From an uncultured Granulosicoccaceae bacterium (GTDB lineage: Bacteria; Pseudomonadota; Gammaproteobacteria; Granulosicoccales; Granulosicoccaceae), in NCBI GenBank assembly GCA_937951345.1, contig CALFCF010000080.1, forward strand, positions 1-41,743: 41,743 bases of DNA. The letters run 5' to 3'. Positions 9,321-20,378 of the stretch are shown here, piece after piece; positions within the stretch are counted from its first letter, which is position 1, and every line of letters begins with the position of its first letter. Both the position numbers and the translations under genes were made by a program. The notes under the pieces were generated by a model. The model made no database searches. It saw only the letters and a program-made list of their open reading frames with translations, and had not been told where the DNA came from.

Positions 9321-9493
9321 CAGTTAATTTCAATTCAAAACAATAACAATAAGTGGGCAGGGAGAAATCTAAACGGAAAGTTGATCTTACGTGGTGACAA
9401 GGTAGTGATGCTGCGCTGATAAGGCTGAGACGACGCAGTGAAATCTACACCGGCGTTTAAACCTCGCGTACGACGACAGGCACAGGTTAAAGA

Positions 9494-9802
9494 CTATTCG
9501 TCGGTGTTGCCTGTGCCTGTTGTGCCAGCTGCGCCTGCAGATCCCTTTTTGCGGGAATTTTCCACCTCTTCATCAGCCTGCTCAATTTCCTGACTCAACA
9601 CTTCGAGCTCACGCAGTGTGTCTTGATCCACCTCCAGGTACAAAGGTCCCTTGTTACCACAGGCTGCCAGCAAAAACGAAAGCGACAGCAGAACCCCTGC
9701 TGTCAAAGCGGAGCAGCGTTTTGTATCATGCGCCCTCTGGGTTTGAATGGCTGGCTGGAGAACCGGGCGAAGACCGGCGCTCTTGTATTCTGGTCGATTC
9801 AT
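9494..9802 (-). CDS. lptM: LPS translocon maturation lipoprotein LptM (YifL-type)
   Basis: This is a small outer-membrane lipoprotein that in enterics assists oxidative maturation of the LptD/LptE translocon. The product shows a hydrophobic core and lipobox LTAGVLLSLSFLLAAC followed by the family hallmark GNKGPLYLE right after the lipidated cysteine, then a Glu-rich tail ending in a Gly/Ala/Thr-rich stretch. The ATG at 9802 leaves about 30 residues before the hydrophobic core, long for a lipoprotein signal peptide, but I see no better ATG/GTG/TTG downstream. A TATACT sequence lies only 7 nt upstream of this ATG (minus strand, 9810-9815). It heads the lysA-dapF-DUF484-xerC operon, 173 bp before lysA. 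Confidence 0.85.
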   Translation of the reverse strand: MNRPEYKSAGLRPVLQPAIQTQRAHDTKRCSALTAGVLLSLSFLLAACGNKGPLYLEVDQDTLRELEVLSQEIEQADEEVENSRKKGSAGAAGTTGTGNTDE

Positions 9803-9988
9803 GTATTTGAGTATACTTCGCGTATCGGTGTACCGCTATGTGGATGACCGAATTGCGTCCAACAGGCCACTGTTATGTCTGTTATGTCAGCGATGGCCGG
9901 CAAAATGACCGTTGAGCAGTTGGGTTAACTGACTGTAGATTATGTGTTTGGCAACACCCGCCAACCCGAACCCGGTGAAAAACCCCTT

Positions 9989-10675
9989 ATGTCAGATGCT
10001 CCAATCGAAATAGTATCCGGTGACCCCGGCGCTCCTGTTGCCGCTAGTGTTATCTGGCTGCACGGATTAGGTGCCAGCGGTGATGATTTCGTGCCGGTAG
10101 TGCCGGAATTGAATATGCCGGCAACACCTGCCGTACGATTCATATTCCCTCATGCACCCGTGCAGCCCGTCACGATAAATGGTGGTATGCCAATGCGCGG
10201 CTGGTTTGATATTACGTCGCTTGACTTTGAACAACGCGAACAGGATCTGACCGGTATGCGGAAATCTGTAGCATCGGTAAACGAGTTGATCGAGCGAGAA
10301 GTCTCACGCGGTATCAGTCCCGACAAACTTGTCGTCGCGGGTTTTTCCCAGGGTGGTGCAATCGCTCTTATGACGGCTTTGGAAGGACCCCACGCGGTAG
10401 CCGGCGTAATGGCTCTGTCCACCTACCTGCCCGATGCAGACAATGTGCTGCAAACATTTGCCGGGCGCTCTATTGATGCCGCATCGTTACCGGTTTTTAT
10501 GGCACACGGACAATATGACGATGTGATTCAAATACGCTTTGCCGAAGCATCGCGCGAAGCCATGCACAAGCAAGGGATAAACGTGCAATGGCATGCGTAC
10601 CCGATGCCACACAGTGTCAGTGCGGAGGAGATCAACGCCATCAGTCAGTGGCTGAAAGGCGTTTTATTACCTTGA
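9989..10675 (+). CDS. Alpha/beta-hydrolase, phospholipase/carboxylesterase family
   Basis: This 228-residue serine esterase belongs to the carboxylesterase/thioesterase family that includes Pseudomonas EstB and eukaryotic acyl-protein thioesterase. The oxyanion region is VIWLHGLGASGDDF. The catalytic triad is Ser120 in GFSQGG, Asp177 in GQYDDVI and His208 in PMPHSV. There is no signal peptide, so it is presumably cytoplasmic. I chose the ATG at 9989 because MSDAPIEIVSGDP is where family similarity should begin. The frame is open to a GTG at 9944, which would add 15 unconserved residues. The natural substrate is unknown. It is a single gene convergent with argH, with 47 bp between the stops and no obvious terminator. 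Confidence 0.93.
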   Translation: MSDAPIEIVSGDPGAPVAASVIWLHGLGASGDDFVPVVPELNMPATPAVRFIFPHAPVQPVTINGGMPMRGWFDITSLDFEQREQDLTGMRKSVASVNELIEREVSRGISPDKLVVAGFSQGGAIALMTALEGPHAVAGVMALSTYLPDADNVLQTFAGRSIDAASLPVFMAHGQYDDVIQIRFAEASREAMHKQGINVQWHAYPMPHSVSAEEINAISQWLKGVLLP

Positions 10676-10722
10676 AGTGTGGTTCATCGCCATCTGCCAA
10701 CAAGTAACGCTTATCACGAACC

Positions 10723-12153
10723 TTAAGTTGCGCTTGCAAGGCGCACACGTGCTTTATCGATAGCTGCCCTGACACATTCAGGTGCAGTTCCGCCTATGTG
10801 GTTGCGCCGTGCAACTGAGCCTTCGAGTGTCAACACGTGATAAACATCGTTGTCAATCAAGTCACTCATCGCGCGCAATTCTTCCAGACTCAAATCGTCA
10901 AGGTAACGTTCCTGCTCAGTGCAGATGGCAACAGCCTTACCGACCACAGCATGTGCATCGCGAAATGGCATACCCTTCTCCACCAGATAATCAGCCAGAT
11001 CTGTAGCGGTCGAAAAACCCTCTCTGGCTGATGCGTACATGCTGTCCGTGTTTGGTACTAACGCACTGGTCATATCAGCAAATGCACGCAGTGATTGCAG
11101 CAATGTATCGATCGTATCAAACAGCGGTTCCTTGTCTTCCTGATTATCCTTGTTGTATGTCAGTGGCTGGCCCTTCATTAATGTCAGTAGGTTCATCAGA
11201 TTGCCATAACAGCGACCGGTTTTTCCTCTGACCAACTCAGCAACATCCGGATTTTTTTTCTGCGGCATGATTGATGAGCCCGTGCAATAACGATCCGGTA
11301 ATTCAACAAACCGAAATTGCGCTGATGTCCAGAGTATCAACTCTTCAGCAATGCGCGATAAATGCATCATCGTCATACTCGCGAAACTACAGAACTCAAT
11401 CGCGAAGTCACGATCTGCAACCGCATCGAGCGAGTTAGCACAAACACTGGAAAACCCGAGTAATTCTGCCGTCATCTCCCGGTCGATCGGAAAGCCTGTG
11501 CCCGCCAACGCTGCACTACCCAGCGGACAGGCATCGAGTCGCTTCAGTGTGTCTTGCAAGCGATCAAGATCACGCATACCCATTTCAAACCAGGCCATAA
11601 TGTGATGGCCGAAAGTCACAGGTTGAGCAGTTTGCAAATGAGTGAAGCCCGGCATAATCACATCAGTATGTCGTGATGCCAGTTCAAGATACCCTTCAAG
11701 CAAACGTTTCAGCTCACGTTCGATATCGGTACAGCAATCGCGCAAATACAAACGTATATCAGTTGCGACTTGATCGTTACGCGAGCGACCCGTGTGCAGC
11801 TTCTTTCCAGCGAGCCCTATGTCATCGGTCAAACGAGCCTCGATGTTCATATGGACGTCTTCAAGTGCCACCGACCATTCAAAGCGCCCTTCCGCTATTT
11901 CTTGACGAATGTTCTCCAAACCCTGACGAATTGCCAATGCTTCATCTGCGGTTAGTACACCGGTTTTTTCGAGCATCGCAGCGTGCGCAAGTGAACCGCG
12001 AATGTCCTGCTTTGCCATACGTTGATCAAACGTAACAGACGCGGTAAATGCCTCAACAAAGGTATCCGTATCCTCGCTGAATCGCCCACCCCAGAGCTTC
12101 TCTGGCTGACCGGACTCATGATTGGATTGTGATGGCGGTTGTTTAGAAGACAT
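10723..12153 (-). CDS. argH: Argininosuccinate lyase ArgH
   Basis: ArgH catalyses the last step of arginine synthesis, cleaving argininosuccinate to arginine and fumarate. The 476-residue protein belongs to the fumarase/aspartase superfamily. [10 protein letters not shown] is the start of the conserved core, [14 protein letters not shown] contains substrate-binding residues, and the superfamily signature [11 protein letters not shown] at 292-302 contains the mobile catalytic serine loop. About 18 polar residues precede the core, somewhat more than usual. It is divergent from hemD, whose ATG at 12193 is only 39 bp away, so the two promoters must overlap or lie inside the opposite gene starts. 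Confidence 0.98.
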   Translation of the reverse strand: MSSKQPPSQSNHESGQPEKLWGGRFSEDTDTFVEAFTASVTFDQRMAKQDIRGSLAHAAMLEKTGVLTADEALAIRQGLENIRQEIAEGRFEWSVALEDVHMNIEARLTDDIGLAGKKLHTGRSRNDQVATDIRLYLRDCCTDIERELKRLLEGYLELASRHTDVIMPGFTHLQTAQPVTFGHHIMAWFEMGMRDLDRLQDTLKRLDACPLGSAALAGTGFPIDREMTAELLGFSSVCANSLDAVADRDFAIEFCSFASMTMMHLSRIAEELILWTSAQFRFVELPDRYCTGSSIMPQKKNPDVAELVRGKTGRCYGNLMNLLTLMKGQPLTYNKDNQEDKEPLFDTIDTLLQSLRAFADMTSALVPNTDSMYASAREGFSTATDLADYLVEKGMPFRDAHAVVGKAVAICTEQERYLDDLSLEELRAMSDLIDNDVYHVLTLEGSVARRNHIGGTAPECVRAAIDKARVRLASAT

Positions 12154-12179
12154 TTAAATAGGAGACCGAGCAAAACCTC

Positions 12180-12185
12180 TATACT
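12180..12185 (+). promoter_or_regulatory. Possible hemD -10 element adjacent to its start codon
   Basis: TATACT matches the sigma70 -10 consensus in 5 of 6 positions and ends 7 nt before the hemD ATG. The hexamer 17 bp upstream (12157-12162) is a poor -35. If used, transcription would begin at about the first base of the start codon. Confidence 0.35.
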
Positions 12186-12192
12186 AGCCCCC

Positions 12193-12981
12193 ATGAATAA
12201 TGCTGGCCAGCCATCTGTGTATCCTCATGGAGATAAATCCCTCCCCGGGGTTCTGGTCACTCGCGCCGCCGAACGCGCCAGGGTGCTGGTTGAGACTTTG
12301 AACACGAACGGATTCCGCGCTGTTGAACTCCCGAGCATCACAATTAAAGAATTGCCGGTCGACACCCGGGCTTTCAGCGAGTTGTCTGTTGATGCAGTAA
12401 TTTTTACGAGCCAACATGCCGTCGACTCAATGCACAAAGCCAGAGCGTTTCCGTGGACCGACTACACGGGTGGGCTGTTTGCGATTGGCCCGGCAACTGC
12501 GAACCGCTTGGCAACATTGAAGCAATCGCTGACAAGACAACCCGTTCATCCGTTCAACAGCGAAGCTCTGTTGTCGCTTGAAGAATTTAAAAACGGGAAA
12601 CACCGAATAGTTGCTATCGTCAAAGGAAAAGGCGGTCGAGACTACCTGCAGCAGGAACTCTCGAAACGCGGTGTCGAGCTACACAACATTGAAAGCTATG
12701 AACGCGTGTTACCGCAATACCCTGGCGCTAAACTGGATACGGTATTCACACCCGATGCAGTCGACGTCATTAGCGTAACCAGTAATGAAGTTTTGAAAAA
12801 CCTTCTGCTGATTGCCGGTACTCGCCACACTAACTTTCTACTGGGTTTGCCGGTTATTGTCGGCAGTCAGCGTGCAGCGAACCTGGCAGGAGAATTAGGC
12901 TTTAGCAACGACATTATTGTCGCCGGATCACCGGGTGATGCAGATATGCTGTCTGCGCTGCAAAGCTGGCGACAGAGCTAA
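12193..12981 (+). CDS. hemD: Uroporphyrinogen-III synthase HemD
   Basis: HemD cyclises hydroxymethylbilane to uroporphyrinogen III with inversion of ring D, on the way to haem and sirohaem. From the ATG at 12193 the product is 262 residues, the usual size. Family features include GVLVTRAAERARVLVETLNTNGF at the start, AVIFTSQHAVDSM, LFAIGPATANRL, VKGKGGRDYLQQELSKRG and DVISVTSNEVLKNL. The family is divergent in sequence, but this pattern of two alternating domains fits. The frame is open to a TTG at 12139, inside the argH start, and I judge that less likely. No Shine-Dalgarno sequence precedes 12193. hemC and hemX, the usual partners, are not present in the window. Confidence 0.9.
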   Translation: MNNAGQPSVYPHGDKSLPGVLVTRAAERARVLVETLNTNGFRAVELPSITIKELPVDTRAFSELSVDAVIFTSQHAVDSMHKARAFPWTDYTGGLFAIGPATANRLATLKQSLTRQPVHPFNSEALLSLEEFKNGKHRIVAIVKGKGGRDYLQQELSKRGVELHNIESYERVLPQYPGAKLDTVFTPDAVDVISVTSNEVLKNLLLIAGTRHTNFLLGLPVIVGSQRAANLAGELGFSNDIIVAGSPGDADMLSALQSWRQS

Positions 12982-12996
12982 AAATAACAGTTACGA

Positions 12997-15030
12997 CTAT
13001 GCAGCCAAACCGGTATGGCGTAGCAATGCATCGATCTTCGGTTTGCGGCCCCTGAAGTTTTCAAACAATACCATCGCTTCGCTGGTCCCACCTTTCTCCA
13101 GAATGTTCTGCATAAAAGCGGTGCCCGTTTCGCGATTGAAGATACCGTCTTCTTCAAACTTCTCAAATGCGTCTGCCGATAAAACCTCTGCCCACTTGTA
13201 ACTGAAATAACCCGCCGCATAACCACCGGCAAAGATATGACTAAAGCCATTTTGAAAGCGATTAAATGATGGCGCTTTAACAACTGCTACTTCTTCACGT
13301 ACTTCATTGAGTACCTGTTGGATATCAACCGGTTTCTCTGGTTGCGACTCACTGTGGATGCGCATATCAAACAGAGAGAACTCCAGCTGTCTGACCATTT
13401 GCATCGCTGACTGAAAGTTCTTTGCTCGTTGCGCACGCTCGAGTAAATCTTCAGGTATCTTTTCACCGGTTTTATAGTGACCGCTAATCAGATCCAGTGC
13501 TTCTCGTTCCCAACACCAGTTCTCCAGGAACTGACTGGGCAATTCAACCGCATCCCATTCAACACCACTGATACCTGCGACTTCCGGTGCATCAACCAGT
13601 GTCAACATATGATGAAGACCATGCCCGAATTCATGGAACAGCGTTGTCACTTCATTGTGTGTCAGCAATGCCGGATCATTGCCGACAGGTGGTGTCAGGT
13701 TGCAAGTCAAATACGCAATCGGCACTTGAATTGTTTTGTCGTCGATACGGCGGCGACTGACCGCCACATCCATCCATGCACCACCACGCTTATTGGCACG
13801 GGCAAAGTTGTCCATGTAAAACTCACCACGCAAAGTGCCATTGCCATCATGAATTGCATAGCACTCAACATCGTCATGCCATACATCGCTATTTTCGACG
13901 CGTGTTATTGTTACACCGAACAATCGTGACACCACTTCAAACATCCCGGGTATCGCTTTGCTTGCCGGGAAATAGGGTTTCAGGTCTTCTTCGGAAATTG
14001 CATAACGTTGTTGCCGCAGTTTGTCCGAGTAGTAAGCAAGATCCCACGCGTTTAATGATTCGCGGTTATCTGTTTCACGCGCAAACTCTGTAAGTTCCTG
14101 CATTTCTTTCCTGGCCTGCGGTAATGCGCGAGCAGCCAGATCGCGTAGAAAATCGACAACCTGTTGGGGGTTTTCAACCATTTTTGTTTCAACTGACAGC
14201 TTCGCATAACTGTCGAAACCAACCAGTGCTGCCTTCTCAACACGCAACGCGAGAATTTCATCCATCAATTCAGCGTTATCGTACTTTTTGTCATGTGGTC
14301 CCTGATCCGATGCACGTGTGTTGTAGGCCGTGTAAATTTCCTTACGTAACGTTTCATTATCGGCAAATGTAATTACTGCATAGTAGGTTGGAAATTCCAG
14401 GTTTAAGAGCCACCCTTGCTGTTCTTTTTTCTCAGCACGTTCTTTTGCAGCTGCAACGGCATGCTCTGGTACACCGGACAATTGTGTTTCATCGGTAATT
14501 AATTTTTCCCATGCATTGCTACTGTCGAGTACATTCTCTGAAAACTTGTTTTGTAGCTTGGAAAGCCGTAAGGATATTTCCATGTAACGCTTTTGTTTTT
14601 CTGCCGGTAACGCCACACCACTTAAGCGAAAATCCCGCAAACGGTTATCAACGGTTTTTTTCTGCGCTTCACTGAGCTGATTGAACGCGTCACTGTCACG
14701 CAACGCCTGTGTTTTTTTATAAAGCTGTTCGTTTTGACCCATCTCCGTATGGTATTCACTGAGTTTCGGGAGACAGGCGTTATAGGCAGAACGCAGTTCA
14801 TCACTGTTCATGACTGAATTTAAATGACTGACAGGAGACCAGAAGCGCGCAAGCTCATCATGCAGCGCTTCTTCAGGTTCCATCAGTTGATCCCATGTGG
14901 GGTCAGCCTGTGCACCGAGCTCGGCCACCAGTTTGCGTCCACGCGCCAGGTACTCATCGAGATCACTTTCGATGATTGAATAGTCAAGCGCTTTGAAACC
15001 CGGTCGGTTTGTTACCGGTGTGGTGGTCAT
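12997..15030 (-). CDS. prlC: Oligopeptidase A (M3 zinc metallopeptidase)
   Basis: This is a cytoplasmic thimet-type oligopeptidase that degrades short peptides, including cleaved signal peptides. The 677-residue protein has the length of E. coli PrlC. The zinc-binding HEFGH motif is at 466-470 (FHEFGHGLHHML), with the downstream glutamate within VEWDAVELPSQFLENW. The C-terminal GISGVEWD and FSHIFAGGYAAGYFSYKWAEVLSADAFEKF blocks are typical of oligopeptidase A. It is convergent with hemD, with only 15 bp between the two stop codons, and lies 85 bp downstream of gyrB on the same strand. Confidence 0.97.
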   Translation of the reverse strand: MTTTPVTNRPGFKALDYSIIESDLDEYLARGRKLVAELGAQADPTWDQLMEPEEALHDELARFWSPVSHLNSVMNSDELRSAYNACLPKLSEYHTEMGQNEQLYKKTQALRDSDAFNQLSEAQKKTVDNRLRDFRLSGVALPAEKQKRYMEISLRLSKLQNKFSENVLDSSNAWEKLITDETQLSGVPEHAVAAAKERAEKKEQQGWLLNLEFPTYYAVITFADNETLRKEIYTAYNTRASDQGPHDKKYDNAELMDEILALRVEKAALVGFDSYAKLSVETKMVENPQQVVDFLRDLAARALPQARKEMQELTEFARETDNRESLNAWDLAYYSDKLRQQRYAISEEDLKPYFPASKAIPGMFEVVSRLFGVTITRVENSDVWHDDVECYAIHDGNGTLRGEFYMDNFARANKRGGAWMDVAVSRRRIDDKTIQVPIAYLTCNLTPPVGNDPALLTHNEVTTLFHEFGHGLHHMLTLVDAPEVAGISGVEWDAVELPSQFLENWCWEREALDLISGHYKTGEKIPEDLLERAQRAKNFQSAMQMVRQLEFSLFDMRIHSESQPEKPVDIQQVLNEVREEVAVVKAPSFNRFQNGFSHIFAGGYAAGYFSYKWAEVLSADAFEKFEEDGIFNRETGTAFMQNILEKGGTSEAMVLFENFRGRKPKIDALLRHTGLAA

Positions 15031-15115
15031 AGGGAGCTTCCCGTTTTAGAAAAACAACTGGAATCAGTGCGAAATTCCTGCCGTTTACAGGTAGTGGCAA
15101 GTCATGATCGACGAC

Positions 15116-17596
<2,481 letters not shown>

Positions 17597-17747
17597 TCAG
17601 TTCTTTACCACGACTGGTTGTCTATCGTTGTGCGGACTAACGAAGTGCCGGCTATTCTTACCTTTGAAACCAGCAACAACCCGCAGACCTTGCACCAACC
17701 AAAAAGAACAGACAGACGGATAGTCAGCTGCTCTATGCAAGCCTTCT

Positions 17748-17753
17748 ATTATA
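17748..17753 (-). promoter_or_regulatory. Probable gyrB promoter (extended -10)
   Basis: On the minus strand the sequence reads TGGTATAAT, a perfect TATAAT with the TGn extension that can replace a good -35. The -35 itself is poor. It overlaps the recF stop codon and would give a gyrB leader of roughly 195 nt. Confidence 0.6.
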
Positions 17754-18828
17754 CCACTTTGGCAACCAAACCACCCTGCATATGAAACGTCCGGCCAACG
17801 CTTGCAGCGGACTCCGGTAACGCCATATTTCCGGTTATAAACGACTGCGTTTTAAGGCGTTGTAACACGCTAAGCACCCGCTGTAGAAAGTCGCTATCCA
17901 GCTCGGCGGCCAGATCATCCAACAGTACAATTGGTTTGCGCATACCGCTGCCAATGGCGTGTTCCAGTTGCGCCAAGTGCAGCGCATAGACAAGTAGTTT
18001 TTGCTCTCCTCGGGACAGGTGTTCGCGGGCTACTCTGCCGTGGTAGGTCAACACCATATCTGCCCGGTGCGGACCAGCCGTGGTGAAAGCTGGCGCCATT
18101 GATTGTTGTTGCTCATCTTTGAGCGCATCGAGAAGTGACTTTTCCTTTGACCAGCCCTGACGGTAACGGATATCCAGCGCATCCAGTTCCGGTAATCGGG
18201 TTTTCACTTCAGCGAGCACAGAACACAGACTGTCAACATAGTCGTGCCTGTGCTGACTGAGTTTTTCGCCGACCTCGCTTAATTGCTGATCCCAGGCTGA
18301 CAGTGCGTTATCCCTGCCGGGAAACTTGAGTGCCTGATTGCGCTGTTGCAGGATTCTTCGATACGCCTGCCACAATGACAGAAACTCGGGTTCCACGTGA
18401 AACAAACCCCAGTCGAGGAATTGCCGACGCTCATCAGGACCCTCCTGGACGAGCGCATGACTATCAGGCGAAATGATTTTAACCGGCAGCATGCGCGTGA
18501 CTTCAACGATGCTACTCAACGACAGATGATCGAGCTTCAGTCGCGTACCTCCGGCTCTGAGTTTTTGCAATCCTATGTGATGCAGGCGGGATGCAGCTGG
18601 ATCATGCAACGCCATTCGCACGGTCACGGCTTCCTGGTCCGGTGGCAATAGTGACTGTACTTTGCGACTGCGGTAGGAGCGCCCTGTCGCGATCAGATGA
18701 ATGGCTTCTAGAACACTGCTTTTCCCTGCACCGTTTTCACCAACAATAGAATTTATACCAGGGTCAGGGTCCAGACTGACATTTTGCAGCGTTCGCAACC
18801 CGTCTATAGATAATTGCTGTATTAGCAT
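17749..18828 (-). CDS. recF: DNA replication and repair protein RecF
   Basis: RecF is an SMC-like ATPase that loads RecA through RecOR at single-strand gaps. The 359-residue protein has Walker A GENGAGKS at 30-37 within the N-terminal strand-loop motif. The ABC signature is HLSRGEQKLLVYALHLAQLEHA, and Walker B is PIVLLDDLAAELD. The C-terminus ends with QSFITGN, where family members have the D-loop and switch. It is 198 bp downstream of dnaN on the same strand, the classical order. Within it, at 18389-18404, lies a parS-like palindrome with two mismatches. Confidence 0.97.
   Translation of the reverse strand: MLIQQLSIDGLRTLQNVSLDPDPGINSIVGENGAGKSSVLEAIHLIATGRSYRSRKVQSLLPPDQEAVTVRMALHDPAASRLHHIGLQKLRAGGTRLKLDHLSLSSIVEVTRMLPVKIISPDSHALVQEGPDERRQFLDWGLFHVEPEFLSLWQAYRRILQQRNQALKFPGRDNALSAWDQQLSEVGEKLSQHRHDYVDSLCSVLAEVKTRLPELDALDIRYRQGWSKEKSLLDALKDEQQQSMAPAFTTAGPHRADMVLTYHGRVAREHLSRGEQKLLVYALHLAQLEHAIGSGMRKPIVLLDDLAAELDSDFLQRVLSVLQRLKTQSFITGNMALPESAASVGRTFHMQGGLVAKVV
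18389..18404. promoter_or_regulatory. parS: Degenerate parS site inside recF
   Basis: GGTTCCACGTGAAACA matches the parS consensus TGTTTCACGTGAAACA at 14 of 16 positions, with an intact CACGTG core and one perfect half-site. It lies within the recF coding sequence, about 600 bp from the better site beside dnaN. Confidence 0.5.
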
Positions 18829-19005
18829 CTATACACTACAACTTTCGACAAATTGCGGTAAATAAACCCGTTGAAGGTTTCGTCAGCGCGGCATCGTTGA
18901 AAACAAATATCAGGCAGGACACCTACCCGCGAAAGCCTGTGGCAACAAGATCGACTGAGGCTTTGCCTGGTTTGCAGCCGAAACCGACCACAGAATCCGT
19001 TGGTC

Positions 19006-19021
19006 GGTTTCACGTGAAACA
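19006..19021. promoter_or_regulatory. parS: parS centromere-like site
   Basis: GGTTTCACGTGAAACA matches the bacterial parS consensus at 15 of 16 positions. Only the first base differs. It lies just past the dnaN stop codon, within about 1.2 kb of the predicted origin, and the same window encodes ParA and ParB. ParB is expected to bind here and spread. Confidence 0.92.
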
Positions 19022-19026
19022 ACCGG

Positions 19027-20127
19027 CTAGAGCCGCATAGGCATGATGACATATTTGGTGGTATCAGCCGTTTCCGGCATCACCAGAGCGCTGCTGTTGC
19101 TGTCCTTCAACAGCAAGCGGGCGTTGTCAGTATCGATGGCATTTAAAACATCAAGCAGGTAATTGACGTTAAATCCGATTTCGGCGCTGTCTCCGGAATA
19201 ATCAATTTCCAGCTCATCGACCGCTTCTTCCCGCTCCGGATTATTGCTGCTGACCGTTAGAACCTTGTCATCGATAGCCAATCTCACACCGCGATATTTT
19301 TCACTGGACAATATCGCTGCCCGCTGCAAAGTGCCACGGAGCAACTCGCGATCAAGGAGCAGTTCCTTGTTGCCATCTATCGGGATCACGCGGTTGTAAT
19401 CAGGAAATGTTCCGTCGATAAGCTTTGAGGTCAGGATGGAATCACCCATGGTTATCTGTAGAAAATTCTTTGACAAAGCCACTTTTGCCGCGCCCCCCTC
19501 CGGGTTAAGCAATCGCGACAGTTCAAGTACGGTTTTACGTGGAACAATGGCGCGAATCGGCTCGTCAGGTATAGCAGCCGTGGCACACTCCGAATACGCC
19601 AATCGATGGCCGTCAGTTGCCACACAGCAGAGCCGCTCTTCCGATATTTCCATCAACAAGCCATTCAAATAAAAACGTACATCCTGTTGCGCCATCGAAA
19701 ATGCAGTGGCTCGGACTGCCTGGGATAGAACCAATTGTTCGATTTCGATCGATTGCGCTTGTTCGAGCGGATCAGTACGTGGGAACAAATTCGCCGCCAT
19801 TGTTGATAGCGAAAACCTGGTTCTGCCTGATTTAACTTTGAGTTGCTCGCCGGAGAGCTCCACGTCTATTCGGGATTGCTCAGGCAATGAGCGACAAATA
19901 TCGACAAGCTTGCGCGCCGGGACCGTTATTGCACCTTTTTGATCGATACTGACCTCAACGCTGGATGTCAGCTCGATTTCTGAATCGGATGCGGTAATGG
20001 TCAGTGAAGATTCATCAGCTTCAAGCAGCAAATTGCCCAGCACAGGCATAGTTTGCTTTCTCTCAACCGCTCCGATCACGGTTTGTAGCGGCTTCAGAAA
20101 ATCTTCACGTTCAATACTGAATTTCAT
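19027..20127 (-). CDS. dnaN: DNA polymerase III beta sliding clamp
   Basis: DnaN forms the ring that tethers DNA polymerase III and other enzymes to DNA. The 366-residue length is standard (E. coli 366). MKFSIEREDFLKPLQTVIGAVERKQTMPVLGNLL is the conserved N-terminus, with three repeated clamp domains. VATDGHRLAYSE and PRKTVLELSRLL lie in domain II, and the C-terminal VMPMRL forms part of the peptide-binding pocket. The ATG at 20127 follows directly on the AT-rich region of the predicted origin. It lies 251 bp downstream of dnaA and is followed by recF, with a parS between them. Confidence 0.99.
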   Translation of the reverse strand: MKFSIEREDFLKPLQTVIGAVERKQTMPVLGNLLLEADESSLTITASDSEIELTSSVEVSIDQKGAITVPARKLVDICRSLPEQSRIDVELSGEQLKVKSGRTRFSLSTMAANLFPRTDPLEQAQSIEIEQLVLSQAVRATAFSMAQQDVRFYLNGLLMEISEERLCCVATDGHRLAYSECATAAIPDEPIRAIVPRKTVLELSRLLNPEGGAAKVALSKNFLQITMGDSILTSKLIDGTFPDYNRVIPIDGNKELLLDRELLRGTLQRAAILSSEKYRGVRLAIDDKVLTVSSNNPEREEAVDELEIDYSGDSAEIGFNVNYLLDVLNAIDTDNARLLLKDSNSSALVMPETADTTKYVIMPMRL

Positions 20128-20378
20128 TAATAAAATTTTTTCTTTATATATCTATTTATTATTGTATTTATTAGATGCCATTATTGATGTGGATATCACC
20201 ATTTTATGCTTAAAAATCAAATACTTGAATCAATCATAAATACGTGGATAAGAGCCGGTGATCGGTATCGAAAAGCTGTCTGTTATTTGTGGATAAATAC
20301 ACCTCTAGTTTGTCCACAGTTCAATCCACAATGCTGTCATACCGGTTATCAACAGGGTATACAGATGGATTATCGTGC
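20128..20378. other. oriC: Predicted replication origin (oriC) between dnaA and dnaN
   Basis: The gap holds an AT-rich half (20128-20240), which could be the unwinding element, followed by a cluster of DnaA boxes. These are 20243-20251 (minus, one mismatch to TTATCCACA), 20288-20296 (minus, perfect), 20310-20318 (plus, TTGTCCACA, fits TTNTNCACA), 20322-20330 (plus, two mismatches) and 20346-20354 (plus, TTATCAACA, one mismatch). There is only one GATC in the box cluster, unlike the E. coli origin. Gene direction reverses across the dnaN-dnaA-rpmH segment, as expected near an origin, and a parS lies on the far side of dnaN. The dnaA-rpmH gap shows no comparable boxes. The same boxes may also regulate dnaN. 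Confidence 0.7.
20288..20296 (-). promoter_or_regulatory. Consensus DnaA box
   Basis: TGTGGATAA on the plus strand is a perfect TTATCCACA on the minus strand, the high-affinity DnaA box. It is the strongest of five boxes in the dnaA-dnaN gap. Confidence 0.85.

Noticed and set aside
9871-9888. Two tandem copies of TGTTATGTC
   Set aside because: Only two 9-bp units without wider context; likely chance.
10676-10722. Bidirectional terminator between the esterase gene and argH
   Set aside because: Only a 5-bp GGTTC/GAACC match with a loop of about 30 nt and no T-run.
10831-10850. CACGTG-containing sequence in argH as a further parS
   Set aside because: Only the CACGTG core matches. The arms do not follow the parS pattern. 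The same holds for CACGTG near 25974 and 33321.
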